A stretch of 64,000 bases of DNA from Nostoc cf. commune SO-36 (GTDB lineage: Bacteria; Cyanobacteriota; Cyanobacteriia; Cyanobacteriales; Nostocaceae). The translations under genes and the position numbers were made by a program. Position 1 is the stretch's first letter. The number at the start of each line of letters is the position of its first letter. The stretch covers positions 4,772,501 through 4,836,500 of the forward strand of contig NZ_AP025732.1 in assembly GCF_023734775.1 (NCBI RefSeq), given 5' to 3'. Below the pieces are notes generated by a model. The model did not search any database. It saw nothing but the letters and a program-made list of their open reading frames with translations, and had not been told where the DNA came from. This document shows positions 55,594 through 64,000 of this stretch, piece after piece.

Positions 55594-55881
55594 AGGGATT
55601 GGGCATAGTTTATTATTTTTGACTATTCCCTATGGTGGCGATTTTGGATGAAGCATTTAAGGGGATATTCCGGATGAATGGGGGATAGCTGCACGGCAAT
55701 ACGAGCAATAAATTCAAACAGCCGATAATTCAGATGTCTAAACCCGGATTTCTCACAAACAACAAAAAATAAATTCCAATTTAGATAGGGAGACAATTGA
55801 AATATAAAATCGTAAGTATTTTAGGTTTATATTAAACTCAACACAAAAGCGTTATATTCCCCACTCCTCAGAAAATCCAAA

Positions 55882-56253
55882 TTAAGACCTTAATATAACG
55901 AACAACAAACAGATCAATAATAAACCTAATAGCAACAGCAAAGCCTGATTGCGTTTTACCCAACTTTTCACAGTTACTGCAAAATCCTTGGTGTAACGCT
56001 GCTGTTGCAACTCTAACTTTGTCTCTTCAATATTTTGGTAGAGGGTACAGTCTTTAGCGTAGGGACGCTGAGGAAAATTGCAAGTATCATCAGCGTGATA
56101 GGTGCAAGTGTCGCACAGATACCCATCCCCAGTGGCGCGGTGCAATGGAATACCGGGATGACCGTAAGCTTTGAGTGTCGTCCGGCAATTGGGACAACTA
56201 ATAGCTTGACTATCAACGAGTTGATGGCAGTGCGGACAAGATACAGTAGCCAA
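55882..56253 (-). CDS. Zinc-ribbon protein with C-terminal membrane anchor
   Basis: The 123 residues start with a zinc ribbon (CPHCHQLVDSQAISCPNC), followed by a second cysteine-rich block (GYLCDTCTYHADDTCNFPQR, YAKDCTLY) that could bind metal, a short coiled region (EETKLELQQQRYTKDF) and one C-terminal membrane helix (ALLLLLGLLLICLLFVIL). It is a tail-anchored membrane protein facing the cytoplasm with its zinc domains. Similar small proteins occur near nblS in other cyanobacteria as far as can be recalled; role unknown. Confidence 0.75.
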   Translation of the reverse strand: MATVSCPHCHQLVDSQAISCPNCRTTLKAYGHPGIPLHRATGDGYLCDTCTYHADDTCNFPQRPYAKDCTLYQNIEETKLELQQQRYTKDFAVTVKSWVKRNQALLLLLGLLLICLLFVILRS

Positions 56254-56518
56254 AACCTTTAACGCAAATAGGTTGAGTAAACTCTTTGATTCTAGCCATT
56301 TACAGGAGCAATGGGGAAATATATGCGTAGCCTGTTAATTTTGAATATGCCTAGCTCTCAGAATTGGCTATTTTATCAGTAAATAGTACTAATTTTATGA
56401 TGATTTTTTATCTTTTTCTAAGTGATTTCTATCACTCAACATAATTAAGGCTATGCCATAATCTAGCAAATATGAGGTTTTGTCTCAAGTCCAATAATTA
56501 TTTAGAGGTAGAAAAATA

Positions 56519-57898
56519 TTGCCTTTTAATCCTGAGCTGTGCCGTAACGAAAGCGAAGTTGAAAGCAAACTCATAGTGCAATATTTGCTACCACAACTAG
56601 GTTATACTCCTGACACCTGGCATCAAGAGGTTGCCGTTGGTAGCATCCGTTTAGATTTCTTAGCATTTGCTGCACAAGTGATTCCCTTTGTCTTAAATGC
56701 CAACTCACCACTGAGTGTCGTCATGGAGGCAAAGCATCCCAAACAAAACTTAAATAATCATGTCCCGCGACTCAGGCATTATTTAACCAGCTTGAATGTC
56801 AGGTATGGATTGTTGACTAATGGCAAAGAGATTAGAATTTATCAAAAATTGCAATACGATATTCAATTAGTATTTCAGTGTCCTGGCAAGGAAGTTGAGA
56901 CTAAGTTAGATGAAATTAAAGATTTAATTGGTAGAGAAAGTTTGAAAGAAGGACAGTTAGTAAATAAACCAGAAGTTCAAGCAACTGAAAATAATTTAAA
57001 TTTTGAAACAAAGAGGCAACATTCAATGAAAACGATTGCAATCTACCATAATAAAGGCGGCGTTGGCAAGACTACTATTGCAGTCAACCTTGCAGCAGCA
57101 TTACGTAAAAAAGGTAAAAGAGTACTTTTGATTGATATAGATTCTCAGGCGAATACTACTTTTGCTACAGGATTAATCAAATTTCAATTTGAAGAAGATG
57201 ATAATTTAAGAGAGCGAAACGTATACCATTTATTAGAATCAGGAGATTTTAATTTTATTGCAGAATTAGTGCGTACATCTGATTATTTCAATAATCCAGA
57301 AATTGATGTTATTCCTTCACATATCACGTTGATTGAATCTCAAGATAAACTAACTAAAATATTAGCTAGTAGGAGTAGGCTAGTAACAAAATTAAAAAAG
57401 GTAGAAGACAGCTATGAGGTTGTAATCATTGATACTCCACCATCTAGAGATTTGTATGCTGAAGTTGCACTGATTGCTACTGATTACCTGATAATTCCAT
57501 CGGATTTGAAACCATTTGCTAACCAAGGTTTACCAACAGTCAAAAATTTTGTTAATCAAATTAATGAATCTAGGGAAATTATGGGTAAATCGCCCATTAG
57601 TATAATGGGTGTTCTTGCTTCTAAAATTTCAACAAATGCGAAGTTTTTACAATACAATTTCCCTAAACAGAGAGAAGTAATTTCAGAGCGCTATCAATTG
57701 CCACTTATGGAATCTGTAATTTATGACAGAACAGCATTATCAGAATGCATGAATCAGACTATCCTAGTTGGAGATTTAGAATATCCTGACCCTAAATCTA
57801 TTATTAAATTTGCCGAAATAAAAACTTCTGCTCAAATTTCTGCTGAAGAATTTAATGTATTAGCAGATGAAGTTATCCAAAAAATGGGGGTTGATTAA
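56519..57898 (+). CDS. PD-(D/E)xK nuclease-like domain (HsdR-N type) fused to a ParA/MinD-type ATPase
   Basis: From TTG 56519 (preceded by AGAGG) residues 1-150 form a type I restriction HsdR-N-like domain: NESEVESKLIVQYLLPQLGY, IRLDFLAF with Asp46, VVMEAKHPKQNL with Glu70-Ala-Lys72, and YGLLTNGKEIRIYQK. After a linker, residues 170-459 are a ParA ATPase: KTIAIYHNKGGVGKTTIAVN (deviant Walker A with two lysines), LIDIDSQANTTFATG, EVVIIDTPPS and IIPSDLKPFANQGLPTV. ParA proteins move cargo DNA on the nucleoid. ATG 57026, with AAGAGG nine bases upstream, could give ParA alone. The stop overlaps the ParB-like ATG (TAATG). Confidence 0.87.
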   Translation: MPFNPELCRNESEVESKLIVQYLLPQLGYTPDTWHQEVAVGSIRLDFLAFAAQVIPFVLNANSPLSVVMEAKHPKQNLNNHVPRLRHYLTSLNVRYGLLTNGKEIRIYQKLQYDIQLVFQCPGKEVETKLDEIKDLIGRESLKEGQLVNKPEVQATENNLNFETKRQHSMKTIAIYHNKGGVGKTTIAVNLAAALRKKGKRVLLIDIDSQANTTFATGLIKFQFEEDDNLRERNVYHLLESGDFNFIAELVRTSDYFNNPEIDVIPSHITLIESQDKLTKILASRSRLVTKLKKVEDSYEVVIIDTPPSRDLYAEVALIATDYLIIPSDLKPFANQGLPTVKNFVNQINESREIMGKSPISIMGVLASKISTNAKFLQYNFPKQREVISERYQLPLMESVIYDRTALSECMNQTILVGDLEYPDPKSIIKFAEIKTSAQISAEEFNVLADEVIQKMGVD

Positions 57899-58615
57899 TG
57901 ATTAATTTCTCTTTAGTAGATGTAAAAAGTATTACTTCTAATGAACCTCGATCAAGTTTTTCAGAGGCTGATTTGGAAAATCTTGCAGACATAATTATAG
58001 AAACTGGAGGAATTATCAGACCATTAGTTGTAAAAGTGACAGGAGTAGAGAGCTATACAGTAGTTGATGGACATTTTGAATATTATGCTGCTGTTAAAGC
58101 ACGAGAAAAAAAATCCTCGGCAAGCTGAAATGGTTAATGCCTTTGTCATCGCCCCAAAATTGGAAGATTTAGTACTAAAGCAAGTTGTATCTCTTCAAAA
58201 AACTGATTCTTCTGGTAAAACAGCAATATTACACCCTGAAACAACAAAATTAGAACCACGTTTGGCAAATCTAGAATTGCGTCTTGAGAAGCAATTCAAT
58301 GAATTTAAGTCAGAACTTATACAAGAAAGACAGAGAATAGATAGTCAGTTCAAGCAACTTGAAAACCTTATTCCCCAAAAGGGTGAACAGAGTAATCCAC
58401 TTAGTTTATTGAACTCTTTGAATAAAGACGAGTTATCCATAAAGTTACAACGCTCTAGGATTCCTGGGGCGGAAAAACTTGCAAAAGCTATAGAAGATGC
58501 TCGATATAAAAAACCAAAGCAAGAGTTTGAAGATTATCGTGATGTAGTAAAATCTGTTAAGAACTTGGGTGATAAAACAATTTTGACTATTATTGATGAG
58601 TGGTCAAGAAGTTAG
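57898..58615 (+). pseudogene. ParB-N-like protein with coiled coil and C-terminal domain, frameshifted in an A8 run
   Basis: ATG 57898 gives a ParB-N/Srx-like fold (MINFSLVDVKSITSNEPRSS, LENLADIIIETGGIIRPLVV, YTVVDGHFEYYAAVKAREK). The run of eight A at 58106-58113 is one too many; after correction it reads NPRQAEMVNAFVIAPKLEDL, a coiled-coil region (LELRLEKQFNEFKSELIQER) and a C-terminal helical domain (IPGAEKLAKAIEDARYKKPK). It would bind a DNA site and be the cargo adaptor of the nuclease-ParA protein. As written it ends early at 58128; a slippage in A8 could restore it. Confidence 0.8.
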
Positions 58616-58637
58616 TAGTTAGTCAAATAAGCACCTA

Positions 58638-58711
58638 GTAGGTTGGGTTGAACGAAGTGAAACCCAACGATTAAGGCTTAATGTTGGGTTTCGTTCCTCA
58701 ACCCAACCTAC
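58638..58711. repeat. Palindromic repeat GTAGGTTGGGTT...AACCCAACCTAC
   Basis: Two arms (GTAGGTTGGGTTGAACGAAG and the complement of GTAGGTTGGGTTGAGGAACG) with inner AACCCAAC/GTTGGGTT form a 74-bp hairpin; it is a common repeat type in Nostoc and may end transcription of the ParA-ParB operon. A single MITE end (AACTGAACCGTATTAGG) follows at 58733. Confidence 0.7.
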
Positions 58712-58824
58712 ACAGCTTAAAGTTTTTTGGGCTAACTGAACCGTATTAGGAGAAGTTTTTCACAGTGTAAAACCCTGCATAATTTTCTCTGCACTTCTAT
58801 GTGAAACATTTCAATAACTATTTT

Positions 58825-59772
58825 CTAACCCCGCACCTGTCGCAGTGCATTAAACGCCTTACCTCGTAACCCTACTGGTAACAGCGATAACCCTAAACCA
58901 GTCCAAGCTTTAGGAGTTGAAAAAGACTGTCCTGCTAAAACTAGTTCTCTGCCCTTTTGCGTTTCACCCTTTTCAATTAGACGCAAACCTAATAATAATT
59001 GCGTTTCAGTTAAACGATTTTTCCTAATTGCCTCTATTTGTTCAGACTCAAACTTATAATTTTCTAAATACCGGATTTTATCAAATAAATAAGGAATCGC
59101 TCGATTTATACCTTGTTGCTCTGCATGGTAGCGATATTCCATCAATAATTCTGGTAAGTAATAGCCCTTTTTTCCAGCCAAAGCCAGACGCACAAATAAA
59201 TCATTATCCTCACAATTTTGCAGATTTGGCTGCATATATTCTAATTCTTGCAAAATTTTATGCCGAAATAATGTCGCTCCAACTTGAAAGCTTTGCCGAA
59301 TAAATACGACTTCCAACAAATTATTTACAACACCTGCGGGTAAATTATTCCTACCCCAGCGATGAGAATTTTCTTGAGTTTTTGCCTCATCCCGGACATT
59401 GTTGATATCAATTATCCAATGGTCTGTACCAACAAAATCAATACTAGAGTCTTGAGTAAGAATAGCTGCGGTACTTGCGAGAAAATCGGGTGTTAGTCGA
59501 TCATCGTCATCAAATTTAATAAAATATTCACCACTGGCAGCATCAAAGCCAGAGCGCATATTATTACTTTTACCAATATTTTGCGGATGACGGATATATT
59601 TAATTCGGTGGTCTGTATACTGTGACATTAACTCAGGTGTGCGATCGCTAGAACCGTCATCACAAACAATTAACTCAAAGTCTTGCTCAGATTGGTTTAG
59701 TACACTGTCAATGGCATAAGGGAGAAGATGAACACGATTAAAAGTAGGAATGCAAACGGTAATTTTAGCCAT
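58825..59772 (-). CDS. Family 2 glycosyltransferase
   Basis: The 315-residue protein opens MAKITVCIPTFNRVHLLPYA and has the GT-A nucleotide-binding strand LIVCDDGSSDRTPEL, and the DxD-type metal site in EYFIKFDDDDRLTPDF. It should transfer a sugar from a nucleotide donor to a polysaccharide or lipid at the cytoplasmic membrane. ATG 59772 is chosen because MAKITVCIPTFN is the typical start; a longer frame to 59913 adds an unrelated leader. No other cell-wall genes adjoin it. Acceptor unknown. Confidence 0.88.
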   Translation of the reverse strand: MAKITVCIPTFNRVHLLPYAIDSVLNQSEQDFELIVCDDGSSDRTPELMSQYTDHRIKYIRHPQNIGKSNNMRSGFDAASGEYFIKFDDDDRLTPDFLASTAAILTQDSSIDFVGTDHWIIDINNVRDEAKTQENSHRWGRNNLPAGVVNNLLEVVFIRQSFQVGATLFRHKILQELEYMQPNLQNCEDNDLFVRLALAGKKGYYLPELLMEYRYHAEQQGINRAIPYLFDKIRYLENYKFESEQIEAIRKNRLTETQLLLGLRLIEKGETQKGRELVLAGQSFSTPKAWTGLGLSLLPVGLRGKAFNALRQVRG

Positions 59773-60029
59773 ACTATATACTAGTAACTGGGCAATCAAG
59801 AAGCTATTTTGGTTATAGATGATACTAATATTACGCGGTGTTTGTCTGCATTGGCAAAACCTTTGCTGTGGTATGTCTTCTCCCAAAAATGCCTTGTGGG
59901 GCAGCAGTTGCATCCGTTTTGAGGATCAGTAGGAGTCAGGAAGCAAAGGAGGAAAATAATTAACTACTAGCTTTGTGCGCCTATGCGTGTACTTCTTTCA
60001 CGCATCCCATCCGCAAGCTAATTGCTTCT

Positions 60030-60113
60030 CTTCTCTACGAGAGGCTGCGCCAACAAGACGCTCCGCGAACGCTTCTCTACGAGAGGCTGCGCCAACAAGA
60101 CGCTGCGCGAACG
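60030..60113. repeat. 42-bp tandem duplication
   Basis: CTTCTCTACGAGAGGCTGCG(CCAACAAGACGCTCCGCGAACG) is repeated twice with one base change. It includes the CTACGAGAGG(CTGCGCC) motif common in Nostoc. No gene is recognised from 59914 to 60372. Confidence 0.85.
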
Positions 60114-60372
60114 CCAACGCTGGCAATGACTGTAATTAATTTTGCGTAGTTACTTATGCTTAGTGAATAAGTTGCGCTCGCCTACGGCAGGCGTTTACGC
60201 CATCGCATTAATTGTCTGTCTTGCTGGTTTGACTGTCGAGCAAGTTCAACAATTACAGGCTTAAACGAACGATAATCAAGCTGGATGACATAAGGGGCGG
60301 GGAAGCCTCATCTCTACAAATGCATCTCTTCTATTGGTTTTTGAAATTGGTATAATACATATCCAAGCTTTA

Positions 60373-60570
60373 TTATGTAGAAATCGAATACTCTAGGGAA
60401 CGTGGATTATCGATTTTTTTGGAAGCGTCTAATATTTCTAGGGCGATAATATTTCCATCTTCGTCGTAATCTAAAATTACCCCTGGCTTTTCTTCGTCAC
60501 TATCTTCTATGGGTACATCACTCAATATAATTCTTAATATATCTACTTCTGGGTCATAGGTAATTTTCAT
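60373..60570 (-). CDS. DUF2283 protein
   Basis: The 65 residues (MKITYDPEVDILRIILSDVP, GVILDYDEDGNIIALEILDA) belong to DUF2283, small proteins that often accompany DUF4258 genes. The ATG at 60570 is chosen because GGAGATAAT stands right before it; an ATG at 60591 overlapping the previous gene is the alternative. A toxin-antitoxin relation to the upstream gene is suspected for this pair but not shown. Confidence 0.8.
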   Translation of the reverse strand: MKITYDPEVDILRIILSDVPIEDSDEEKPGVILDYDEDGNIIALEILDASKKIDNPRSLEYSIST

Positions 60571-60571
60571 A

Positions 60572-60826
60572 TTATCTCCAGTATTTTTCAATCTTACTAG
60601 TTTTATATACGGTTATTACAACTGCCGGGTCAATATCATCTACTACGATAACGCGCAGTAAGAATGTTTTCCCACTACCAAAGTCAATTTTTGACTGGTA
60701 GACTTTTCTACCTTCTTTTTCTGACACTACTTGTCCAGGAGCATTGAGAACGGATTCAACTACAGCTTTAGATATATTTCTTCGCTCCATTTCTGTCTGT
60801 GCATGACGAGAAATTATATACTTCAT
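60572..60826 (-). CDS. DUF4258 protein
   Basis: The 84 residues (MKYIISRHAQTEMERRNISK, VLNAPGQVVSEKEGRKVYQS, FLLRVIVVDDIDPAVVITVY) belong to DUF4258, a RelE-like small fold with a conserved SxHAxxRMxxR-type start. Its partner DUF2283 lies directly downstream. It may be a toxin-like ribonuclease. ATG 60826 is preferred over 60847 since MKYIISRHA is the family start. Confidence 0.78.
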   Translation of the reverse strand: MKYIISRHAQTEMERRNISKAVVESVLNAPGQVVSEKEGRKVYQSKIDFGSGKTFLLRVIVVDDIDPAVVITVYKTSKIEKYWR

Positions 60827-61428
60827 TTTTAGCTGTTTGCTTATCAAGTATGGTGTGATTTAGGCAAAAGATAAATACTAATTGCTTTAGGGCTATCTAT
60901 GGTTCATGGAATATTTTTTTACTTGGAAGTCCCTAACCCGAAAGAAACCCTGTCTACTTAATAGTTAGTACAAATTAAAACTAAGTACATAATTGTAGCC
61001 TTTCTACGCTACAGCGCTTCCCGCTATTATGCAATACAGTTTTTCTTATTGCCTCTCTCCTAACATAGCTTTTAGCTTTGAGGATGTACCTCATAGCTGC
61101 CGGAAGTGCTGTAACTAAAAAATATTTAGTCAGTATAGGCAAGTTTCGTTAAATTGATTTAAATTGCTAGATAGCTATTTAACTATTAAAAATAAGTATT
61201 GCGAAAAATTTACAAATTTGTGAGCAAATACTTTTATGTAAAGTCAACAATTACAAAGAAATATTTCGTTTTTTATATCGATTTGTGTCATATAAGGGAT
61301 AAAATGCCTACTGGGCAAGCATTTTCTGATAAAAAACAGATATTGCCTAAAAATCACAAGTTACCTGTGGCTGACGATGCCCCTAGTAGCTTCCTTCAGA
61401 GAACACGCATCAAAGGAGCCGAAGAAGC
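60827..61428 (+). other. Long chlH leader region
   Basis: About 600 bp without a convincing gene. Contains GAATATTTTTTTACTTGGAA(GTCCC) at 60909-60936, a single copy of the right end of the GGGACTT MITE family, and AT-rich DNA. A 98-codon frame at 61199-61495 is rejected because it overlaps the start of chlH. AAGGAG lies about 11 bp before the chlH ATG. Confidence 0.5.
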
Positions 61429-64000
61429 ATGTTCACACACGTCAAGTCCACCATTAGACACATTGCGCCTGATAACTTACGCGGACGTAGTTTAATCAAG
61501 GTGGTCTATGTCGTGCTTGAGTCCCAGTACCAGAGCGCATTGTCGCAAGCGGTTCGCACCATTAACGCGAACAATCCCAACTTGGCGATTGAAATTAGCG
61601 GGTACTTGATTGAGGAACTCCGCGACCCTGAAAATTACGAGGAGTTCAAACGAGAAATTGAGAGTGCGAATATCTTCATCGCTTCCCTCATTTTCATCGA
61701 AGACTTAGCACAAAAAGTAGTAGCAGCAGTAGAACCACACCGCGATCATCTAGACGTTTCCGTTGTCTTTCCCTCCATGCCAGAGGTAATGCGCTTAAGT
61801 AAAATGGGCAGCTTTTCCTTGGCACAGTTGGGTCAGTCAAAAAGTGCGATCGCTCAATTCATGCGGAAACGCAAAGAAAAATCCGGTGCGGGATTCCAAG
61901 ATGGAATGCTGAAGCTTTTGCGAACCCTACCGCAAGTGCTGAAGTTTTTACCGATGGATAAGGCACAGGATGCCCGAAATTTCATGCTCAGTTTTCAGTA
62001 TTGGCTAGGTGGTTCTCCAGAAAACCTGGAAAACTTTTTGCTGATGCTAGCTGATAAATACGTATTTAAAGGTTTAGAAAAACAAGATTTTGCACCTTCT
62101 ACATACGAACAGCCGGTGGTTTATCCCGATTTAGGGATTTGGCATCCTTTGGCTCCCAGTATGTTTGAAGATGTCAGAGAATACCTCAATTGGTATACAG
62201 CTCGTAAGGATATTTCTAGTGATCTAAAAGATCCCCTAGCTCCTTGTGTCGGGTTAGTATTGCAACGCACTCACCTAGTTACAGGGGATGATGCCCATTA
62301 TGTAGCAATGGTGCAGGAGTTGGAAGCACTAGGCGCACGGGTATTACCTGTGTTTGCTGGTGGTTTGGATTTCTCCAAACCTGTTGAGGCGTACTTCTAC
62401 GAACCAATTACCAAAATACAGTTAGTAGATGCAGTGATCTCGCTAACTGGTTTTGCTTTAGTGGGTGGCCCAGCCAGACAAGATCATCCCAAAGCAATTG
62501 AGGCACTCAAACGCTTAAACCGTCCTTATATGGTGGCGTTACCCTTAGTATTCCAAACCACAGAAGAGTGGATGGATAGCGATTTAGGGTTACATCCAAT
62601 TCAAGTAGCTTTGCAAATTGCAATTCCTGAATTGGATGGGGCAATTGAGCCAATTATATTATCTGGTAGAGATGGAACTACAGGGAAAGCGATCGCACTG
62701 CGCGATCGGGTTGAAGCTGTAGCCGAACGCGCCTTAAAATGGGCTAACCTCCGCCGCAAGCCAAAACTTGATAAAAAAGTCGCCATCACCGTTTTCAGCT
62801 TCCCGCCAGATAAAGGCAATGTGGGAACCGCCGCTTACTTGGATGTATTCGGCTCCATTTACGAGGTGATGAAAGCCCTCAAAAATAACGGCTACGACTT
62901 ACCAGAATTACCAGAATCAGCCGAAGCATTGCTGCAAGAAGTCATTCACGATGCCCAGGCGCAGTACAACAGCCCAGAACTGAACGTTGCTTACAAAATG
63001 TCGGTTCCTGAGTATGAGGCGCTGACTCCCTACTCTCACCGCTTAGAGGAAAACTGGGGCCCACCTCCCGGACACCTTAACAGCGACGGGCAAAACTTGC
63101 TGATTTATGGTAAGCAATTCGGTAACGTCTTCATCGGTGTCCAACCTACATTTGGTTACGAAGGCGACCCGATGCGGTTGTTATTCTCCCGTTCAGCTAG
63201 TCCTCACCACGGTTTTGCTGCTTACTACACTTACCTAGAGCAGGTTTGGAAAGCTGACGCTGTACTGCACTTTGGTACACATGGTTCCTTGGAATTCATG
63301 CCAGGTAAACAGATGGGGATGTCTGGTGACTGTTATCCAGATAACTTAATTGGCTCAATTCCCAACCTGTATTATTACGCAGCGAATAATCCTAGTGAAG
63401 CGACAATTGCCAAACGTCGGAGTTATGCCGAAACAATTTCCTACTTGACACCGCCAGCAGAAAATGCTGGGTTGTACAAAGGTTTGAAGGAACTCAGCGA
63501 GTTAATTGCTTCCTACCAAACCTTAAAAGATAGTGGACGCGGTGTTTCCATTGTCAACAGCATCATGGATAAATGCCGGATCGTGAATCTGGATAAGGAT
63601 ATCAACCTGCCAGAAACCGATGCCAGAGATATGAGTGCCGAAGAGCGCGATAATATTGTTGGTAACGTCTACCGCAAGTTGATGGAAATCGAGTCTCGGT
63701 TGTTGCCTTGTGGTTTACACGTCATTGGTAAACCGCCAAGTGCAGAAGAAGCGATCGCAACTCTCGTAAACATTGCTAGTCTAGATCGTCAAGAAGAAGG
63801 ACTTCAAGGCTTGCCGGGAATTATCGCCAACAGCATTGGGCGTAACATTGACGATATTTACCAAAATAATGACAGAGGCATTTTAGAAGATGTCCAGTTG
63901 TTGCAAGATATCACTTTGGCAACCCGTGCAGCAGTTACCGCCCTTGTCCAAGAGCAAATCGACGCGGAAGGACGAGTTTCTCTGGTTTCCCGGTTGAATT
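61429..64000 (+). CDS. chlH: Magnesium chelatase subunit H (3' end outside window)
   Basis: The large porphyrin-binding subunit that inserts Mg2+ into protoporphyrin IX together with ChlI and ChlD, first step of the chlorophyll branch. From ATG 61429 the frame is open to the window edge, 857 codons of about 1,330. It starts [20 protein letters not shown] and [20 protein letters not shown], and includes [40 protein letters not shown] and [20 protein letters not shown] of the CobN/Mg-chelatase family. No indel or stop is seen, unlike chlB in the same pathway. Confidence 0.97.
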   Translation, partial: MFTHVKSTIRHIAPDNLRGRSLIKVVYVVLESQYQSALSQAVRTINANNPNLAIEISGYLIEELRDPENYEEFKREIESANIFIASLIFIEDLAQKVVAAVEPHRDHLDVSVVFPSMPEVMRLSKMGSFSLAQLGQSKSAIAQFMRKRKEKSGAGFQDGMLKLLRTLPQVLKFLPMDKAQDARNFMLSFQYWLGGSPENLENFLLMLADKYVFKGLEKQDFAPSTYEQPVVYPDLGIWHPLAPSMFEDVREYLNWYTARKDISSDLKDPLAPCVGLVLQRTHLVTGDDAHYVAMVQELEALGARVLPVFAGGLDFSKPVEAYFYEPITKIQLVDAVISLTGFALVGGPARQDHPKAIEALKRLNRPYMVALPLVFQTTEEWMDSDLGLHPIQVALQIAIPELDGAIEPIILSGRDGTTGKAIALRDRVEAVAERALKWANLRRKPKLDKKVAITVFSFPPDKGNVGTAAYLDVFGSIYEVMKALKNNGYDLPELPESAEALLQEVIHDAQAQYNSPELNVAYKMSVPEYEALTPYSHRLEENWGPPPGHLNSDGQNLLIYGKQFGNVFIGVQPTFGYEGDPMRLLFSRSASPHHGFAAYYTYLEQVWKADAVLHFGTHGSLEFMPGKQMGMSGDCYPDNLIGSIPNLYYYAANNPSEATIAKRRSYAETISYLTPPAENAGLYKGLKELSELIASYQTLKDSGRGVSIVNSIMDKCRIVNLDKDINLPETDARDMSAEERDNIVGNVYRKLMEIESRLLPCGLHVIGKPPSAEEAIATLVNIASLDRQEEGLQGLPGIIANSIGRNIDDIYQNNDRGILEDVQLLQDITLATRAAVTALVQEQIDAEGRVSLVSRLN

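Noticed and set aside
61199..61495. 98-codon frame upstream of chlH
   Set aside because: Overlaps the clear chlH start in another frame and has no protein-like composition.
1..64000. tRNA, rRNA and riboswitch genes
   Set aside because: None was recognised by eye; a covariance-model search was not possible.

Overview
The window reads as chromosomal DNA of a filamentous, Nostoc-type heterocystous cyanobacterium. The basis is dense GCGATCGC (HIP1) octamers, short tandem heptanucleotide repeats (AATTCGC, CCCAATG), many 21-bp tandem arrays and MITE-like repeats, and typical cyanobacterial genes: chlB, chlH, nblS, a PEP-CTERM protein, an orthocaspase-like protein, a CyRepA1-type replication protein, pentapeptide-repeat proteins and xisH/xisI. 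The strain cannot be named from the sequence alone.

Layout. 0-2.3 kb: a convergent type II restriction-modification pair (endonuclease cut by the window edge) and an orphan antitoxin. 2.3-9.6 kb: cysteine desulfurase, a phospholipase-D-type lipoprotein carrying an EF-hand and a ComEA-like tail, a potC-like permease broken by a stop codon, repeat-rich DNA, then a Ser/Thr kinase fused to a formylglycine-generating-enzyme-like domain. 9.6-25.5 kb: PEP-CTERM protein, carotenoid-type FAD oxidoreductase, a Tyr/Ser pseudo-orthocaspase, sat, remnants of toxin-antitoxin loci, a PgpH-like HD phosphodiesterase, an ADP-ribosylglycohydrolase-like protein, a 46-codon small ORF ahead of aroQ, and topA. 25.5-36.3 kb: an accessory patch with a broken DUF6745-type gene, chlB with three clustered indels, a small DUF6883/DUF4926 cassette bounded by a second copy of the chlB 3' end, a TPR/HEAT protein, a dead yefM-yoeB pair and the large CyRepA1 replication protein. 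36.3-44.5 kb: a TPR protein, a complete ISAzo13-like insertion sequence with 3-bp target duplication, a SelD-type FAD oxidoreductase domain and three pentapeptide-repeat loci. 44.6-49.7 kb: a signalling operon (XRE regulator, PAS histidine kinase, Rcp1-like response regulator, hybrid kinase). 50-56.3 kb: sugar epimerase, purD, xisH-xisI, nblS and a zinc-ribbon membrane protein. 56.5-58.6 kb: a PD-(D/E)xK nuclease domain fused to a ParA ATPase, followed by a ParB-like gene. 58.8-64 kb: a glycosyltransferase, a DUF4258/DUF2283 pair and the 5' two thirds of chlH.

Two themes run through the window. First, core metabolism (sat, aroQ, topA, purD, chlH) is intact, while many accessory genes and also chlB and nblS carry single-base indels, mostly in homopolymers, or in-frame stops. 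Because nblS is thought to be essential, some of these may be assembly errors rather than decay; reads are needed to tell. Second, mobile and repeat DNA is abundant and interlinked. The ISAzo13-like element and a 122-bp MITE share their ends and the TTA target duplication, and the MITE interrupts a 21-bp array related to the array beside the IS. The most interesting candidates for new biology are the nuclease-ParA/ParB-like operon, the chlB-flanked cassette, the start-codon hairpin of the CyRepA1 gene and the EF-hand phospholipase-D lipoprotein. No tRNA, rRNA or CRISPR array was recognised.
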